A stretch of DNA of 64,000 bases from Stutzerimonas kunmingensis (GCF_014764705.1 NZ_JACXXG010000001.1:248001-312000); one strand, 5' to 3'; shown: positions 32,530-41,983, counted from the stretch's first letter. The notes: generated by a model from the sequence alone, not told the origin. Made by a program: numbers and translations.

Positions 32530-34785
32530 TCAGGTGTTCTTCAGCTTGCGCAGGTTGCCGATGACCGACTCCAGCGCGCGGTCGAACAGCAGGGTGTCGT
32601 TGAGTAGCCGAATGGCGCCGCGCTGGAATTCGGTCGCCAGGCCCATGCGGGTCTTTTCCAGGACTTTCATGCCGGTGCGATTAACGAAGATGTACTTGCC
32701 GGTGGGCTTGATCACCGCTGCCAGCTTGCAGCGCAGCTTGTGTTCTTCGTCTTCCTGGAACTCCACCCAGCTGCCGACGCGCAGATTGTCGACCTGGACC
32801 AGCGCGACATCGTTATCCGGCAGGCTGATTTCCGGTTCCTGCTCGCGGCTCTCGCCAGGTGCAAGCAGGACGATCTCGTCGACCACTTCGACCATTGCCG
32901 GTGTGGTTGCTATCGGAGTGGCCGCCGACTCCGCTGAAGTGCTGTCGTCCGCTGGCGCCTCGCTGGGGGCGCTCTGCGGTTGCTGGAAGCGCTGCAGGGT
33001 CTGGACATGGAGCGCTTCGAGCTGGGTAAAGAAGTCGCCGGTGGAAAAAGGGTCGAAGGCGGCGCTGACCAGTCCGTCGCGGAGCGCTTTAAGCAGGCTC
33101 GGGACCAGCTCCAGCAGGCGTGCGCGCGATTCTTCGTCTTCGTGAGGGGTAACGCTCCACACCAGATCGTCCATCGTGTCCAGGGCGGCCTGCCACTCTT
33201 CGGACTGGGTGCCGTGTTTCAGACAGGTAAGCAGCAGAACCTTGCTCCAGGCTTCCTGCAGTAGCCGCACCACGACTTCCGGAAGCGTCTTGCCGAGCAA
33301 GCGCTGGTTCAGGGCGCGCTCAACTTCCTGTCGGGCGATCTCGGCCTTGGCGCGGCCTTCCTCGGCATCGCGGGTGCGTTGCTCGAGCAGCTCGCTACGG
33401 CGGCGCTCATCGCCGATGAAGGCAAGGAAGTCGGCCAGCAGCTCGGAGAAAATGGCCGGATCGTCAGTGAAGTCGTTGAGCAGTCGAGCCACGATCTGCT
33501 CGATCTTCTGGTAGAGACTGTCCCGCTGCGCTTCATCCTGATCGCCCCAGCCCATCGCTGCCGAGGCAATCTCGTTAAGCAGGCGGCGTGCCGGATGGCT
33601 GCCGCGACTGAAGAAGGTCTTGTCCAATACCGCGACCTTGAGAAGCGGGATCTGCAGACGACCGATCAGGGCCTTTAGCGAATCGGGCAGGGTGCGGTCA
33701 TCGAGTATGAATTCGAACAGCATGGAGACGAGGTTGATCACGTCGTCGTCTATCTCGCCGACCACGCGGGACTTGCCGGTCTTGGTACTGACTCGGCTCA
33801 GCAGGCCGGCCAGCTGCTCCTGAAGATCGAACTCGTCGACGGTCTGCGGCGCGCGCGCCTGCATGTGCGACAGCAGGCGGAGGAGGTCGCCACTGGAGAT
33901 CGGGATCGCATCGCTGGGGATGTTGCGCGCCGGCAGCATGCTGCTGCCACGGAGCTCTGAAAGCAGGCTGTGCAGTGCGCTGAATGCGGCTTCCTGCAGT
34001 CCCTCGTCGACATGTGCAGCCTGGCCAGGTGGTGCCGATGGTGCATGGCTTCCGGCTGGCGCGCCGGGGCGCTGCTGGCGGCGGGGCGGGGCGGAGTGCA
34101 GCTCTGGCAGGATGCCGGCAGCGACCAGGGTCTGGTTGGCTTCGGCATAGAGTTGGTCGATATCCCCGAGCACGTACTTTTCGAAGAGCTTGAAGATGAT
34201 CAGCTTGACCTTGATCTCTACCCCAAGGCTGCTGCTGGCCTCGATGAAGTAGTCGCAGAGTGCGTGTGGGCCGAGCGGGTTGCTCTTGTCATCGAGCTTC
34301 TTGCTGATCAGCGCATTGAAACGAGTGGTCAGGTGCCCCAGCGGTTGAGCCGCACGACTCATGACTTTCGCGACCATGGTGTCGACGGCTACCGACTCTT
34401 CCAGCTCATCGTTCTGCACAAGTGAAAGACTGTCGAACGACACATTGTCCAGCACCGGCGGCTTGCCGATCTCATACTGATTGAGCTTGGCGAATGCTTC
34501 GAACAGCTGTTGCAGAAACCCGCGTTCGATGTTGCGGCGCTTCATGCGCAAATCACGCATGGCTTCGAAAAACGCGTTCTGTTCGACGTTGCTGCTCGCA
34601 CGATCGGCGATCTCGAAGAGCGAGTCATCGGCGTTGTCGAACAGCGACTGCAAGGCCTGACGCAGCTGTTGGGCGGCCTTGTCGCGCACGCTGATGAGCG
34701 CCACAGGCAGGCGGCCTGCTGGTGAAGAAGGCTTGTGCTCAGGGGCTGCCTTGTTCAGGTGCACCACTTTCGCATCGGTTCGCAT
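32530..34785 (-). CDS. DUF1631 family protein
   Basis: A 751-residue cytoplasmic protein of the DUF1631 family (older records miscall it thymidine phosphorylase). It is mostly helical (about 20-600), with a Pro/Ala/Ser-rich linker at about 230-260 and another at about 610-650. A compact beta-rich C-terminal domain starts at about 665 (LRVGSWVEFQEDEEHKLRCK, then KYIFVNRTG). That end resembles a PilZ-like barrel, but the PilZ RxxxR and DxSxxG motifs are not clear. Function unknown. It is divergent from nadC with a 425-base gap. Confidence 0.85.
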   Translation of the reverse strand: MRTDAKVVHLNKAAPEHKPSSPAGRLPVALISVRDKAAQQLRQALQSLFDNADDSLFEIADRASSNVEQNAFFEAMRDLRMKRRNIERGFLQQLFEAFAKLNQYEIGKPPVLDNVSFDSLSLVQNDELEESVAVDTMVAKVMSRAAQPLGHLTTRFNALISKKLDDKSNPLGPHALCDYFIEASSSLGVEIKVKLIIFKLFEKYVLGDIDQLYAEANQTLVAAGILPELHSAPPRRQQRPGAPAGSHAPSAPPGQAAHVDEGLQEAAFSALHSLLSELRGSSMLPARNIPSDAIPISSGDLLRLLSHMQARAPQTVDEFDLQEQLAGLLSRVSTKTGKSRVVGEIDDDVINLVSMLFEFILDDRTLPDSLKALIGRLQIPLLKVAVLDKTFFSRGSHPARRLLNEIASAAMGWGDQDEAQRDSLYQKIEQIVARLLNDFTDDPAIFSELLADFLAFIGDERRRSELLEQRTRDAEEGRAKAEIARQEVERALNQRLLGKTLPEVVVRLLQEAWSKVLLLTCLKHGTQSEEWQAALDTMDDLVWSVTPHEDEESRARLLELVPSLLKALRDGLVSAAFDPFSTGDFFTQLEALHVQTLQRFQQPQSAPSEAPADDSTSAESAATPIATTPAMVEVVDEIVLLAPGESREQEPEISLPDNDVALVQVDNLRVGSWVEFQEDEEHKLRCKLAAVIKPTGKYIFVNRTGMKVLEKTRMGLATEFQRGAIRLLNDTLLFDRALESVIGNLRKLKNT

Positions 34786-34894
34786 CGAGACTCTCCTGCG
34801 GTCGCCTGCTTAACGGCGGTCACAACGCCAGCTTCAAACAGCGTCTTGTAAGGGTAACCAAATCGGCAGGGCAAGGCGGAAGGTTCCGGGCGAG

Positions 34895-34920
34895 CCCGCA
34901 ATCTAGTGCGGGTTTCTTCT
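34895..34920 (+). terminator. Terminator-like hairpin in the DUF1631/nadC divergent region
   Basis: CCCGCA pairs with TGCGGG around ATCTAG, followed by TTTCTTCT on the plus strand. No plus-strand gene ends here. It lies about 110 bases upstream of the DUF1631 start, within the expected DUF1631 mRNA leader. Confidence 0.4.
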
Positions 34921-34939
34921 GTCGAACCGGATCCAGCGC

Positions 34940-34967
34940 AGCATAGCCGAGCGGTCTGATTTTACAA
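34940..34967 (-). promoter_or_regulatory. Possible sigma70 promoter of the DUF1631 gene
   Basis: On the minus strand TTGTAA (34967-34962), a 16-base spacer and TATGCT (34945-34940). It gives a long leader of about 150 nt before the DUF1631 ATG. Confidence 0.5.
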
Positions 34968-35180
34968 CGACACCTCGTCAGCAAGGCGTCGCCATTTCGG
35001 TGGCGTCAATATTCTTGAAGGGCATTATAAGCATCGGATTGCGATGCCAAGGCCGGTTTTTCATTGGACATGACTTGGCTCACAGATACTCGCAGGTTTT
35101 CCGCCGGGAGGTAAAAAAAGCCTCTCGAATACCCGTCCCGGATGCGCAGGTTGGCGCTGCGTTAGCGAGCGATCAGCCTT
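34968..35180. other. Intergenic remainder between DUF1631 and nadC
   Basis: The full gap is 34786-35210 (425 bases). Apart from the hairpin and minus-strand promoter noted separately and the nadC -10 box, this stretch is noticeably more AT-rich than the genes. It contains a short inverted repeat (GCGTCGCCATTTCGGTGGCG). I see no gene or tRNA in it. Confidence 0.4.
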
Positions 35181-35186
35181 TATACT
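35181..35186 (+). promoter_or_regulatory. -10 box of the nadC promoter
   Basis: TATACT lies 24 bases before the nadC ATG. The matching -35 region is poor, so an activator or extended contacts may be needed. It would give a very short leader with GGAG at 35201-35204. Confidence 0.5.
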
Positions 35187-35210
35187 CCGCGCAATCTTCA
35201 GGAGTCAGCC

Positions 35211-36059
35211 ATGCCGAATCTTACACTTGCCGATCTATCTGCAGAAATCGATGCCAACGTTCGTCGCGCGCTCGCCGAGGACGTCGGTAGTGGCGACATC
35301 ACCGCGCAGTTGATTCCAGTCGAGCGGCTGGCGCATGCGTCGGTCATCACTCGCGAGGAGGCAGTGATCAGTGGAACGGCATGGGTAGACGCCGTATTCC
35401 GCCAAGTCGACCCACGCGTTGCGGTTCACTGGCAGGTTGCCGATGGTGACCGTGTCGGGGCTGACCGGGTGCTGTTCCATCTTGAGGGGCCGGCGCGGGC
35501 GCTGCTCACCGGCGAGCGCAGTGCGCTGAATTTTCTGCAACTGCTGTCGGGTGTGGCGACTCGCTGTCGTCACTACGCGGACATGGTAGACGGGACCGGC
35601 GTGCGTTTGCTCGATACGCGCAAGACCATACCCGGGCTGCGCCTGGCGCAGAAGTATGCCGTTACCTGCGGTGGATGCCACAACCACCGCATCGGTTTGT
35701 ACGACGCCTTCCTGATCAAGGAAAACCACATCGCCGCTTGCGGTGGCATCGCCGAGGCGGTTGCTGCTGCACATCGCATCGCGCCGGGCAAGCCGGTGGA
35801 GATCGAGGTGGAGAGTCTGGACGAGCTCGAACAGGCGCTACTAGCAGGTGCCGATATCGTCATGCTGGACGAGCTCAGTCTGGATGACATGCGCACCGCG
35901 GTGGCCATCAATGGCGGGCGGGCCAAGCTCGAAGCGTCGGGCGGTATCAGCGATGAAACGCTGCGCAGCGTGGCGGAAACGGGGGTGGACTACATCTCCA
36001 TCGGCGCGCTGACCAAGCATGTGCGGGCGGTGGATCTGTCGATGCGCTTGCGGCAGTAA
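35211..36059 (+). CDS. nadC: Nicotinate-nucleotide pyrophosphorylase (quinolinate PRTase)
   Basis: Converts quinolinate and PRPP to nicotinate mononucleotide, CO2 and PPi in de novo NAD synthesis. The 282-residue protein has the family signatures [39 protein letters not shown] (substrate and phosphate contacts), and [12 protein letters not shown]...DIVMLDEL. The C-terminal SGGI and ISIGALTKH phosphate-binding segments are intact. GGAG precedes the ATG. It stands alone, convergent with the YhcB-like gene. Confidence 0.97.
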   Translation: MPNLTLADLSAEIDANVRRALAEDVGSGDITAQLIPVERLAHASVITREEAVISGTAWVDAVFRQVDPRVAVHWQVADGDRVGADRVLFHLEGPARALLTGERSALNFLQLLSGVATRCRHYADMVDGTGVRLLDTRKTIPGLRLAQKYAVTCGGCHNHRIGLYDAFLIKENHIAACGGIAEAVAAAHRIAPGKPVEIEVESLDELEQALLAGADIVMLDELSLDDMRTAVAINGGRAKLEASGGISDETLRSVAETGVDYISIGALTKHVRAVDLSMRLRQ

Positions 36060-36079
36060 GGGCGGGGCGAGGTTGCGGT

Positions 36080-36104
36080 GCCTGGCGCAGCGGCTGCGCC
36101 AGGC
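36080..36104. terminator. Stem-loop between convergent nadC and the YhcB-like gene
   Basis: GCCTGGCGCAG and CTGCGCCAGGC form a perfect 11-bp stem with a 3-nt loop, between two convergent stops. No T tract on either side; probably a bidirectional mRNA 3'-end structure. Confidence 0.5.
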
Positions 36105-36111
36105 GGATCGG

Positions 36112-36543
36112 TCAGTGACGGCTTTTCAGGCCGAAATTCTCGTGCAGGGTGCCGGGGGTGTCGTCGCCCTTGGGCGCATAGTCCTTCGGCGGCTCGGTGA
36201 AGGCCGGCGACGAGAGACGCTCACGAGTGCCGTGGTTCTCTTCGCTGTGCAGTGCGGCCATCAGGCGTTGACGGGTCTGTTCGTCGAGTGCGAGGCGGCT
36301 GGCGCCGTCGGACAGGTGATCCTGAATGTCCTGATAGTTGTTGGTCAGCTTGCGCAGCAGGCTGGCGGTGGTGTTGAAGTGGGTAACCACCTCACTCTGA
36401 TAAGTGTCGAAACGCTCTTGCAGGTCATCGACCTGACGCTGTGTGCGGTTTGGTGCGCTGCTGCGTGCCACCAGATAACCGATGGCGATGCCGGCGATCA
36501 GGCCGACGATCGGGAGCAACCAGGTCGCGAGGGTCTGTTCCAC
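36112..36543 (-). CDS. YhcB/ZapG-like DUF1043 membrane protein
   Basis: A 143-residue protein with one N-terminal membrane helix (WLLPIVGLIAGIAIGYLVA, about 8-26), then a coiled coil (about 35-75) with the family segment QVDDLQERFDTYQSEVVTHF, and a disordered C-terminal tail. E. coli YhcB (ZapG) links cell division and envelope growth; the same role here is inference from family. Located beside the alpha/beta hydrolase and trpS, as in P. aeruginosa (PA4441-like). Confidence 0.85.
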   Translation of the reverse strand: MEQTLATWLLPIVGLIAGIAIGYLVARSSAPNRTQRQVDDLQERFDTYQSEVVTHFNTTASLLRKLTNNYQDIQDHLSDGASRLALDEQTRQRLMAALHSEENHGTRERLSSPAFTEPPKDYAPKGDDTPGTLHENFGLKSRH

Positions 36544-36681
36544 GAGTCCTTCCTCTATATAAACGGCTGTGCTTACGTTAACGTCTCGTACCTGCTCTGT
36601 ATACCGCGACGCGAGGCGGCGGTTATTGGCAGCTAGTTAGCAAGACGAGTCGACTCGTCCCAAGGTCACGGAGTTCCTGCT

Positions 36682-37308
36682 TTGTTGAAACGCGAAACCC
36701 CCCTCACTCTCGACGGCCCTTGCGGGGCGCTTGAGGCGCTTTACTTCGACCAGCCTCAGCCAGTGGGGCTGGCGCTGATCTGCCACCCGAACCCGGTCAA
36801 GGGCGGCACCATGCTGAACAAGGTGGTCTCGACCCTGCAGCGCACCGCTCGCGACGCCGGCTACAGCACGCTGCGCTTCAATTATCGCGGTGTCGGCGGC
36901 AGCGCCGGCGCGCATGACATGGTCGAGGGCGAGGTGGATGACGCCGAGGCTGCGCTGCGTTGGCTGCGCGAGCAGAATCCGGAGCTGCCGCTGACGCTGC
37001 TGGGGTTCTCCTTCGGCGGGTTCGTCGCCGGCAAGCTGGCCCACCGTTTGAACGCGGAGGGCGTGGCGGTACAGCGGCTGATGATGGTGGCGCCGGCAGT
37101 GTCGCGCCTCGTCGAGCTGTCGTTGGCTGACGATTGCCAGCTGACGATCATCCAGCCGGAGCAGGACGAGGTCATCGATGCCGAGTCCGTGTACACCTTT
37201 TCCGCGCAGCTGCAGCACCCCCATGAGCGGCTGAAAGTGGCAGAATGCGGCCACTTTTTTCATGGCAAGCTGGTGGAATTGAAGGAGCTGGTCGCCCCGC
37301 GGCTTTGA
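36682..37308 (+). CDS. Alpha/beta hydrolase of the YfgJ/dienelactone-like type
   Basis: A 208-residue small hydrolase. The nucleophile elbow is GFSFGG (Ser in GxSxG), with an Asp in PEQDEVIDA and the catalytic His in [10 protein letters not shown], giving a complete triad. The N-terminal segment [18 protein letters not shown] is characteristic of the family. No ATG fits; TTG at 36682 has GGAG 8 bases upstream (TTG 36685 is the alternative). Substrate unknown. It lies 49 bases before trpS on the same strand and may be co-transcribed. Confidence 0.85.
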   Translation: MLKRETPLTLDGPCGALEALYFDQPQPVGLALICHPNPVKGGTMLNKVVSTLQRTARDAGYSTLRFNYRGVGGSAGAHDMVEGEVDDAEAALRWLREQNPELPLTLLGFSFGGFVAGKLAHRLNAEGVAVQRLMMVAPAVSRLVELSLADDCQLTIIQPEQDEVIDAESVYTFSAQLQHPHERLKVAECGHFFHGKLVELKELVAPRL

Positions 37309-37357
37309 TGCCCGAACCTGCTTCTCTCCGCCGCGCTCAACGATCGAGAATGACTGC

Positions 37358-38716
37358 ATGACTACCCGCATCCTGACCGGTATCACCACCACCGGCACGC
37401 CGCACCTGGGCAACTACGCCGGCGCGATCCGCCCGGCCATCCTGGCCAGCCGCGACGCGGCCGCCGATTCCTTTTATTTCCTGGCCGACTACCACGCGCT
37501 GATCAAGTGCGATGACCCGCTGCGTATCCAGCGCTCGCGCCTGGAGATTGCCGCGACCTGGTTGGCATGCGGCCTCGATGCCGAACGCGTGACCTTCTAT
37601 CGTCAGTCCGACGTTCCGGAAATCCCCGAGCTGACCTGGCTGCTCACCTGCGTCACCGCCAAGGGGTTGCTCAATCGCGCCCACGCCTACAAGGCCTCGG
37701 TGGACAAGAACGTCGAGAACGGCGAGGACCCGGATGCCGGCGTGACCATGGGGCTCTACAGCTACCCGGTGCTTATGGCGGCGGACATCCTGATGTTCAA
37801 CGCGCACAAGGTGCCGGTTGGCCGCGACCAGATCCAGCATGTGGAAATGGCCCGCGATATCGCTCAGCGCTTCAATCATCTGTTCGGTCACGGTCGTGAG
37901 TTCTTCACCCTGCCGGAAGCGGTGATCGAGGAAGGCGTCGCCACGCTGCCCGGCCTTGACGGACGCAAGATGTCGAAGAGCTACGACAACACCATTCCGC
38001 TGTTCGGCAGCGCCAAGGAGCTCAAGGGCGCGATCGCACGCATCGTCACCGACTCGCGCCTGCCGGGCGAGCCGAAGGACCCCGACAGCTCGCACCTGTT
38101 CACCCTCTACCAGGCGTTCGCTACCGCGCAGCAGCAGGATGCGTTCCGCCAGGAGCTGCTCGACGGGCTGGCCTGGGGCGATGCCAAGCAGCGCCTGTTC
38201 GAGCTGCTCGACAACGAGCTGGGCGAGGCGCGCGAGCTGTATCACCAGCTGATCACCAAGCCCGCCGAGCTGGAGGACATTCTCCAGGCGGGCGCGGCCA
38301 AGGCGCGCCGAATCGCCACGCCGTTCCTTGGTGAGCTGCGCGAGGCGGTGGGCCTGCGCAACTTCCGCAGCGAAGTTAAAAGTGCAGCGCCAGCCAAGAA
38401 GAAGTCCAGCAAGGTGGCGCGCTTCGCCAGCTTCCGCGACGCCGACGGCGCGTTCCGCTTTCGTTTCTTCGCGCCCGACGGCGAGGAGCTGCTGCTGTCC
38501 CGTCCGTTGAGCAACCCGAAGGCGATCGGCAGCCTGACCCAGCGGTTGATTGCCGGCGGGCCAGACGCGCTGGAACTTCGCGAGGACGAAGGCGATCAAT
38601 TCACCCTGTGGCTGGACGACGAATGCATCGCCGACAGCCCGCACTACGAGAGCGCCGAAGCGCTCGACGCCGCCATGTTGCGGGTGCGCGAGGCGCTGGC
38701 CACGCTTGTCGAGTAA
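37358..38716 (+). CDS. trpS: Tryptophanyl-tRNA synthetase with C-terminal extension
   Basis: Charges tRNA-Trp with tryptophan (class I synthetase). The HIGH-type motif is [10 protein letters not shown] (residues 13-22) and the KMSKS loop is K204-S208. The catalytic and anticodon domains end at about residue 335, close to the usual bacterial length. A further 115 residues follow: a Lys/Ala-rich linker, then [19 protein letters not shown], which resembles a DUF1508/YegP-type domain. This longer form occurs in Pseudomonas. Start ATG 37358. The frame is intact throughout. Confidence 0.95.
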   Translation: MTTRILTGITTTGTPHLGNYAGAIRPAILASRDAAADSFYFLADYHALIKCDDPLRIQRSRLEIAATWLACGLDAERVTFYRQSDVPEIPELTWLLTCVTAKGLLNRAHAYKASVDKNVENGEDPDAGVTMGLYSYPVLMAADILMFNAHKVPVGRDQIQHVEMARDIAQRFNHLFGHGREFFTLPEAVIEEGVATLPGLDGRKMSKSYDNTIPLFGSAKELKGAIARIVTDSRLPGEPKDPDSSHLFTLYQAFATAQQQDAFRQELLDGLAWGDAKQRLFELLDNELGEARELYHQLITKPAELEDILQAGAAKARRIATPFLGELREAVGLRNFRSEVKSAAPAKKKSSKVARFASFRDADGAFRFRFFAPDGEELLLSRPLSNPKAIGSLTQRLIAGGPDALELREDEGDQFTLWLDDECIADSPHYESAEALDAAMLRVREALATLVE

Positions 38717-38819
38717 CGCTGCTGGCTGGCCGGGCGCAGCCGATGGGTGCGCTCGGCGACGCGGTGATTTCCAAGTACGGGTGTCCCAGGAGGGCTGACG
38801 CTTGAACGACCTGAGTAAA

Positions 38820-38848
38820 TTGCCAACCACCGAGGGCGCCGCTAAAGT
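38820..38848 (+). promoter_or_regulatory. Possible sigma70 promoter of zapE
   Basis: TTGCCA (38820-38825), a 17-base spacer and TAAAGT (38843-38848), 31 bases before ATG 38880. Its position supports the ATG start over the upstream TTG. Confidence 0.5.
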
Positions 38849-38879
38849 GTCGGCCCCGTTTCACTACCCAGACTCCGCC

Positions 38880-39974
38880 ATGACTCCTCTTGAGCGCTAT
38901 CAGGCCGACCTGAAACGTCCTGACTTCTTCCACGATGCCGCCCAGGAAAACGCGGTGCGTCACCTGCAGCGTCTGTACGACGACCTGGTCGCCGACGATC
39001 GCAGCAAGAGCGGCCTGCTCGGCAAGCTGTTCGGCAAGAAGCAGCAGGGTCCGATCAAGGGCATCTACTTCTGGGGCGGCGTCGGCCGCGGCAAGACCTA
39101 CCTGGTGGATACCTTCTTCGACGCGCTGCCCTTCGAGCAGAAGATGCGCACGCACTTCCACCGCTTCATGAAGCGCGTGCACGAGGAAATGAAAACCCTC
39201 AAGGGCGAGAAGAACCCGCTGACCATCATCGGCAAGCGCTTCGCCGACGAGGCCCGGGTGATCTGCTTCGACGAATTCTTCGTCTCTGATATCACCGATG
39301 CGATGATCCTCGCCACGCTGCTCGACGAGCTGTTCAAGAACGGCGTGAGCCTGGTGGCGACGTCCAACATCGTGCCCGACGGCCTGTACAAGGACGGCCT
39401 GCAGCGTGCCCGCTTCCTGCCGGCGATCGACCTGCTGAAGAAGCACACCGAGATCGTCAACGTCGACAGCGGCATCGACTATCGCCTGCGAGCGCTGGAG
39501 CAGGCCGAACTGTTCCACTTCCCCCTCGACGCCGAGGCCGAACAGAGCCTGGAGCGCAGCTTCAAGAGCCTGCTGCCGGAGAACTGCCGGGTCGTGAACA
39601 ACGACGCGCTGATGATCGAGAACCGTGAAATCCTCGCGGTGAAGACCGGCAACGACGTGGCTTGGTTCGAGTTCCGCGAGCTCTGCGACGGCCCGCGCAG
39701 CCAGAACGACTACATCGAACTGGGCAAGATCTTCGGCGCCATCCTGCTGGCCAACGTCGAGCAGATGAGCGTCACCAAGGACGACATGGCGCGGCGTTTC
39801 ATCAACCTGGTCGACGAGTTCTACGACCGCAACGTCAAGCTCATCATCTCCGCCGAGGTGGAGCTCAAGGACCTGTATACCGGTGGGCGTCTGGAGTTCG
39901 AATTCCAGCGCACCCTGAGCCGGCTGCTGGAGATGCAGTCCCACGAGTACCTGTCGCGTCCGCACAAGCCCTGA
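38880..39974 (+). CDS. zapE: Cell division ATPase ZapE
   Basis: An AFG1-family ATPase that associates with the Z-ring and constricting septum in E. coli. The 364-residue protein has Walker A WGGVGRGKTYL (about residue 65), Walker B VICFDEFFV, and sensor VATSNIVP. I chose ATG 38880 because it gives the usual Pseudomonas length and follows a promoter-like sequence. A TTG at 38802 has a better ribosome site (AGGAGG, 8-base spacing) and would add 26 residues, so the start is not certain. It follows trpS, as in P. aeruginosa PA4439-PA4438. Confidence 0.92.
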   Translation: MTPLERYQADLKRPDFFHDAAQENAVRHLQRLYDDLVADDRSKSGLLGKLFGKKQQGPIKGIYFWGGVGRGKTYLVDTFFDALPFEQKMRTHFHRFMKRVHEEMKTLKGEKNPLTIIGKRFADEARVICFDEFFVSDITDAMILATLLDELFKNGVSLVATSNIVPDGLYKDGLQRARFLPAIDLLKKHTEIVNVDSGIDYRLRALEQAELFHFPLDAEAEQSLERSFKSLLPENCRVVNNDALMIENREILAVKTGNDVAWFEFRELCDGPRSQNDYIELGKIFGAILLANVEQMSVTKDDMARRFINLVDEFYDRNVKLIISAEVELKDLYTGGRLEFEFQRTLSRLLEMQSHEYLSRPHKP

Positions 39975-40043
39975 TACGCCCCGGCGCTGTCGCCGCGGCG
40001 GTCCTCCTCGCTTCGGCGCGCAGCGACCGCCGGCCGCCAGCGA

Positions 40044-41039
40044 TCACCCCTGGGCTTCCGGTCGGTACTTCTGCCGGTAGTGATTGGGTGACAGCTCGGT
40101 GTGCTGGCGGAAAAGGCGGGCGAAGAAGCTCGCATCGTCGTAGCCCACTTCGTAGCTGATCGTCTTGATGCTCTTGCCGGTGGTGGCGAGCAGGCTCTTC
40201 GCCGTCTCGATCCGCAGGCGTTGCAGATAGTGCAGCGGCTTGTCGCCGGTGGCTGCCTGGAAGCGGCGCATGAAGTTGCGAATGCTCATGCCATGCTGCC
40301 GCGCCACGTCCTCGAAGCGAAACTTTTCGGCGAAGTTGGCTTCCAGCCATTCCTGTATCTGCAAAACCCGCGTATCCAGATGCAGCTTCTGCCCGCCGAA
40401 ACCCAAGCGCCCTGGGCTGTAACTGCGTTGTAGCTCGTAAAGCACGTCACGCGCCATGCCTTGGGCCACGTGTGCGCCGCAGAAGCGCTCGACCAGATAC
40501 ATGTACAGGTCGCAGGCCGAGGTCGTGCCGCCTGCGCAGTAGAGGTTGTCGCTGTCGGTGAGGTGCTTGTCGGCGCTGAAAGCCACACCGGGGAAGCGCT
40601 CGACGAAGTCATTGGCAAAGCGCCAGTGGGTGGTCGCCTCGCGGCCTTCCAGCAGGCCCGCCTGGGCCATCCAGAACACCCCGGTGGCTTCGCCACAGAT
40701 GACGCTGCCTGCTGCGTGACGCTCGCGCAACCAGGGCATCACACGCGGATGCTGCGCGCAGAGCGCATCGAAATCTCCCCAGAAGGCCGGCAGGATCACC
40801 ATGTCGGCGTCGTCCAGCGGACTATCCACGGCGATGGCGATACCGCTGAAGGTATTCACCGCCTTGCCGTCCGGGCTGACCAGACGGGTTTCGAAAGCAG
40901 GGGTGAGGTCAAGGCCGAGCTGTTTGCCATAGCGCAGGCTGGCCATGTGGAAGAAATCCTTGGCCTGGGTGAGTGTCGAGGCGAACACCCCTTCGGTGGC
41001 AAGTATGCTGACGCGCTGGATCGAGGCGAGATTGGGCAT
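40044..41039 (-). CDS. GlxA-type AraC family transcriptional regulator
   Basis: A 331-residue regulator with an N-terminal DJ-1/PfpI-like ligand domain (about 5-190) and a C-terminal AraC-type double helix-turn-helix (about 215-325; ARQHGMSIRNFMRRFQAATG and ISYEVGYDDASFFARLFRQH). At the elbow where catalytic family members carry Cys (usually CTGAF), this protein reads EATGVF, so it is not an enzyme. Such proteins bind small metabolites and regulate catabolic genes; the effector here is unknown. It is convergent with zapE. Confidence 0.85.
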   Translation of the reverse strand: MPNLASIQRVSILATEGVFASTLTQAKDFFHMASLRYGKQLGLDLTPAFETRLVSPDGKAVNTFSGIAIAVDSPLDDADMVILPAFWGDFDALCAQHPRVMPWLRERHAAGSVICGEATGVFWMAQAGLLEGREATTHWRFANDFVERFPGVAFSADKHLTDSDNLYCAGGTTSACDLYMYLVERFCGAHVAQGMARDVLYELQRSYSPGRLGFGGQKLHLDTRVLQIQEWLEANFAEKFRFEDVARQHGMSIRNFMRRFQAATGDKPLHYLQRLRIETAKSLLATTGKSIKTISYEVGYDDASFFARLFRQHTELSPNHYRQKYRPEAQG

Positions 41040-41196
41040 GCGATTCTAATTATTGTGGTGAGTAACAGGGTAAATCTGCCGTGTGGCGGCTGGAGCGTCC
41101 TATTTTTGAGTGCATCTGTCCAGCCTTCCCTGAAGCGATGCGGCTGAACCGTCACGGCGACCCGGCGTCGAACGGCTGATGCACAGGAGCGAAGAG

Positions 41197-41925
41197 ATGA
41201 GTGAAAGCAGTCAGTATCCGACAGCCCCTTTTGGCGATTGGGACGGCAGCCCGGCCGCAGCGCGTGCGATGCAGCAGAGCCTGGCGGCGCAGGTGAGCTT
41301 GCAGGATGACTTCCCACCGTTGCGATTGATCGCCGGGGTGGATGTCGGTTTCGAGGATGGTGGCACTATCACCCGCGCCGCGGCAGTGCTGCTGGATGCC
41401 GATACCCTGGAGCTGGTCGGCAGCAGCCTGGCGCGAATTCCGACGAACATGCCCTACATTCCGGGCCTGCTTTCGTTCCGTGAGCTACCCGCGGTGCTGC
41501 AGGCGCTCGGCGAACTGCCGGCCGTTCCCGACCTGATCTTTTCCGACGGCCACGGCATCGCCCACCCGCGCCGCCTGGGCATTGCTGCTCACCTGGGCGT
41601 GGTGACCGGCCTGCCCACCATCGGCGTGGCAAAGAAGCTGCTCACCGGGGCGCACGACGAGCTGGATCTGGCGCGTGGTGCACAGGTCGAGTTGCGCGAC
41701 AAGAAGACCGGCGAAGTGATCGGCTGCGTGCTGCGCAGCAAGGACAAGGTGCGGCCGCTGATCATTTCCCCGGGTAACCGGGTCAGCATCGTCACCGCAC
41801 CGCAGCTGGTGATGCGTTATGTCACGCGCTATCGCCTGCCGGAGCCGACCCGGCTGGCCGACCGGCTGGCATCGCGGCGGGAAGAAAAGGCCGCCGCGCG
41901 GCGCTTGTCTGGAGCGGCCGAGTAG
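41197..41925 (+). CDS. nfi: Endonuclease V (deoxyinosine-specific)
   Basis: Nicks DNA one base 3' of deoxyinosine, starting repair of deaminated adenine. The 242-residue protein has the catalytic Asp in IAGVDVGFED, the DGHG site in SDGHGIAHPRRLG, and GVAKKLL. ATG 41197 has AGGAG with 7-base spacing, better than the in-frame upstream ATG at 41179. It precedes ampD by about 100 bases, separated by a small hairpin, so it may be transcribed separately or partly read through. Confidence 0.95.
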   Translation: MSESSQYPTAPFGDWDGSPAAARAMQQSLAAQVSLQDDFPPLRLIAGVDVGFEDGGTITRAAAVLLDADTLELVGSSLARIPTNMPYIPGLLSFRELPAVLQALGELPAVPDLIFSDGHGIAHPRRLGIAAHLGVVTGLPTIGVAKKLLTGAHDELDLARGAQVELRDKKTGEVIGCVLRSKDKVRPLIISPGNRVSIVTAPQLVMRYVTRYRLPEPTRLADRLASRREEKAAARRLSGAAE

Positions 41926-41983
41926 TTAAAGCAGTTGTAACCGGGATTGCCCGCGACCGTGGCGACGCTTGCAGCTGGCGTCT

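Noticed and set aside
38802..38879. An alternative TTG start for zapE with an AGGAGG site
   Set aside because: Not excluded, but family length and a promoter-like sequence just before ATG 38880 favour the ATG.
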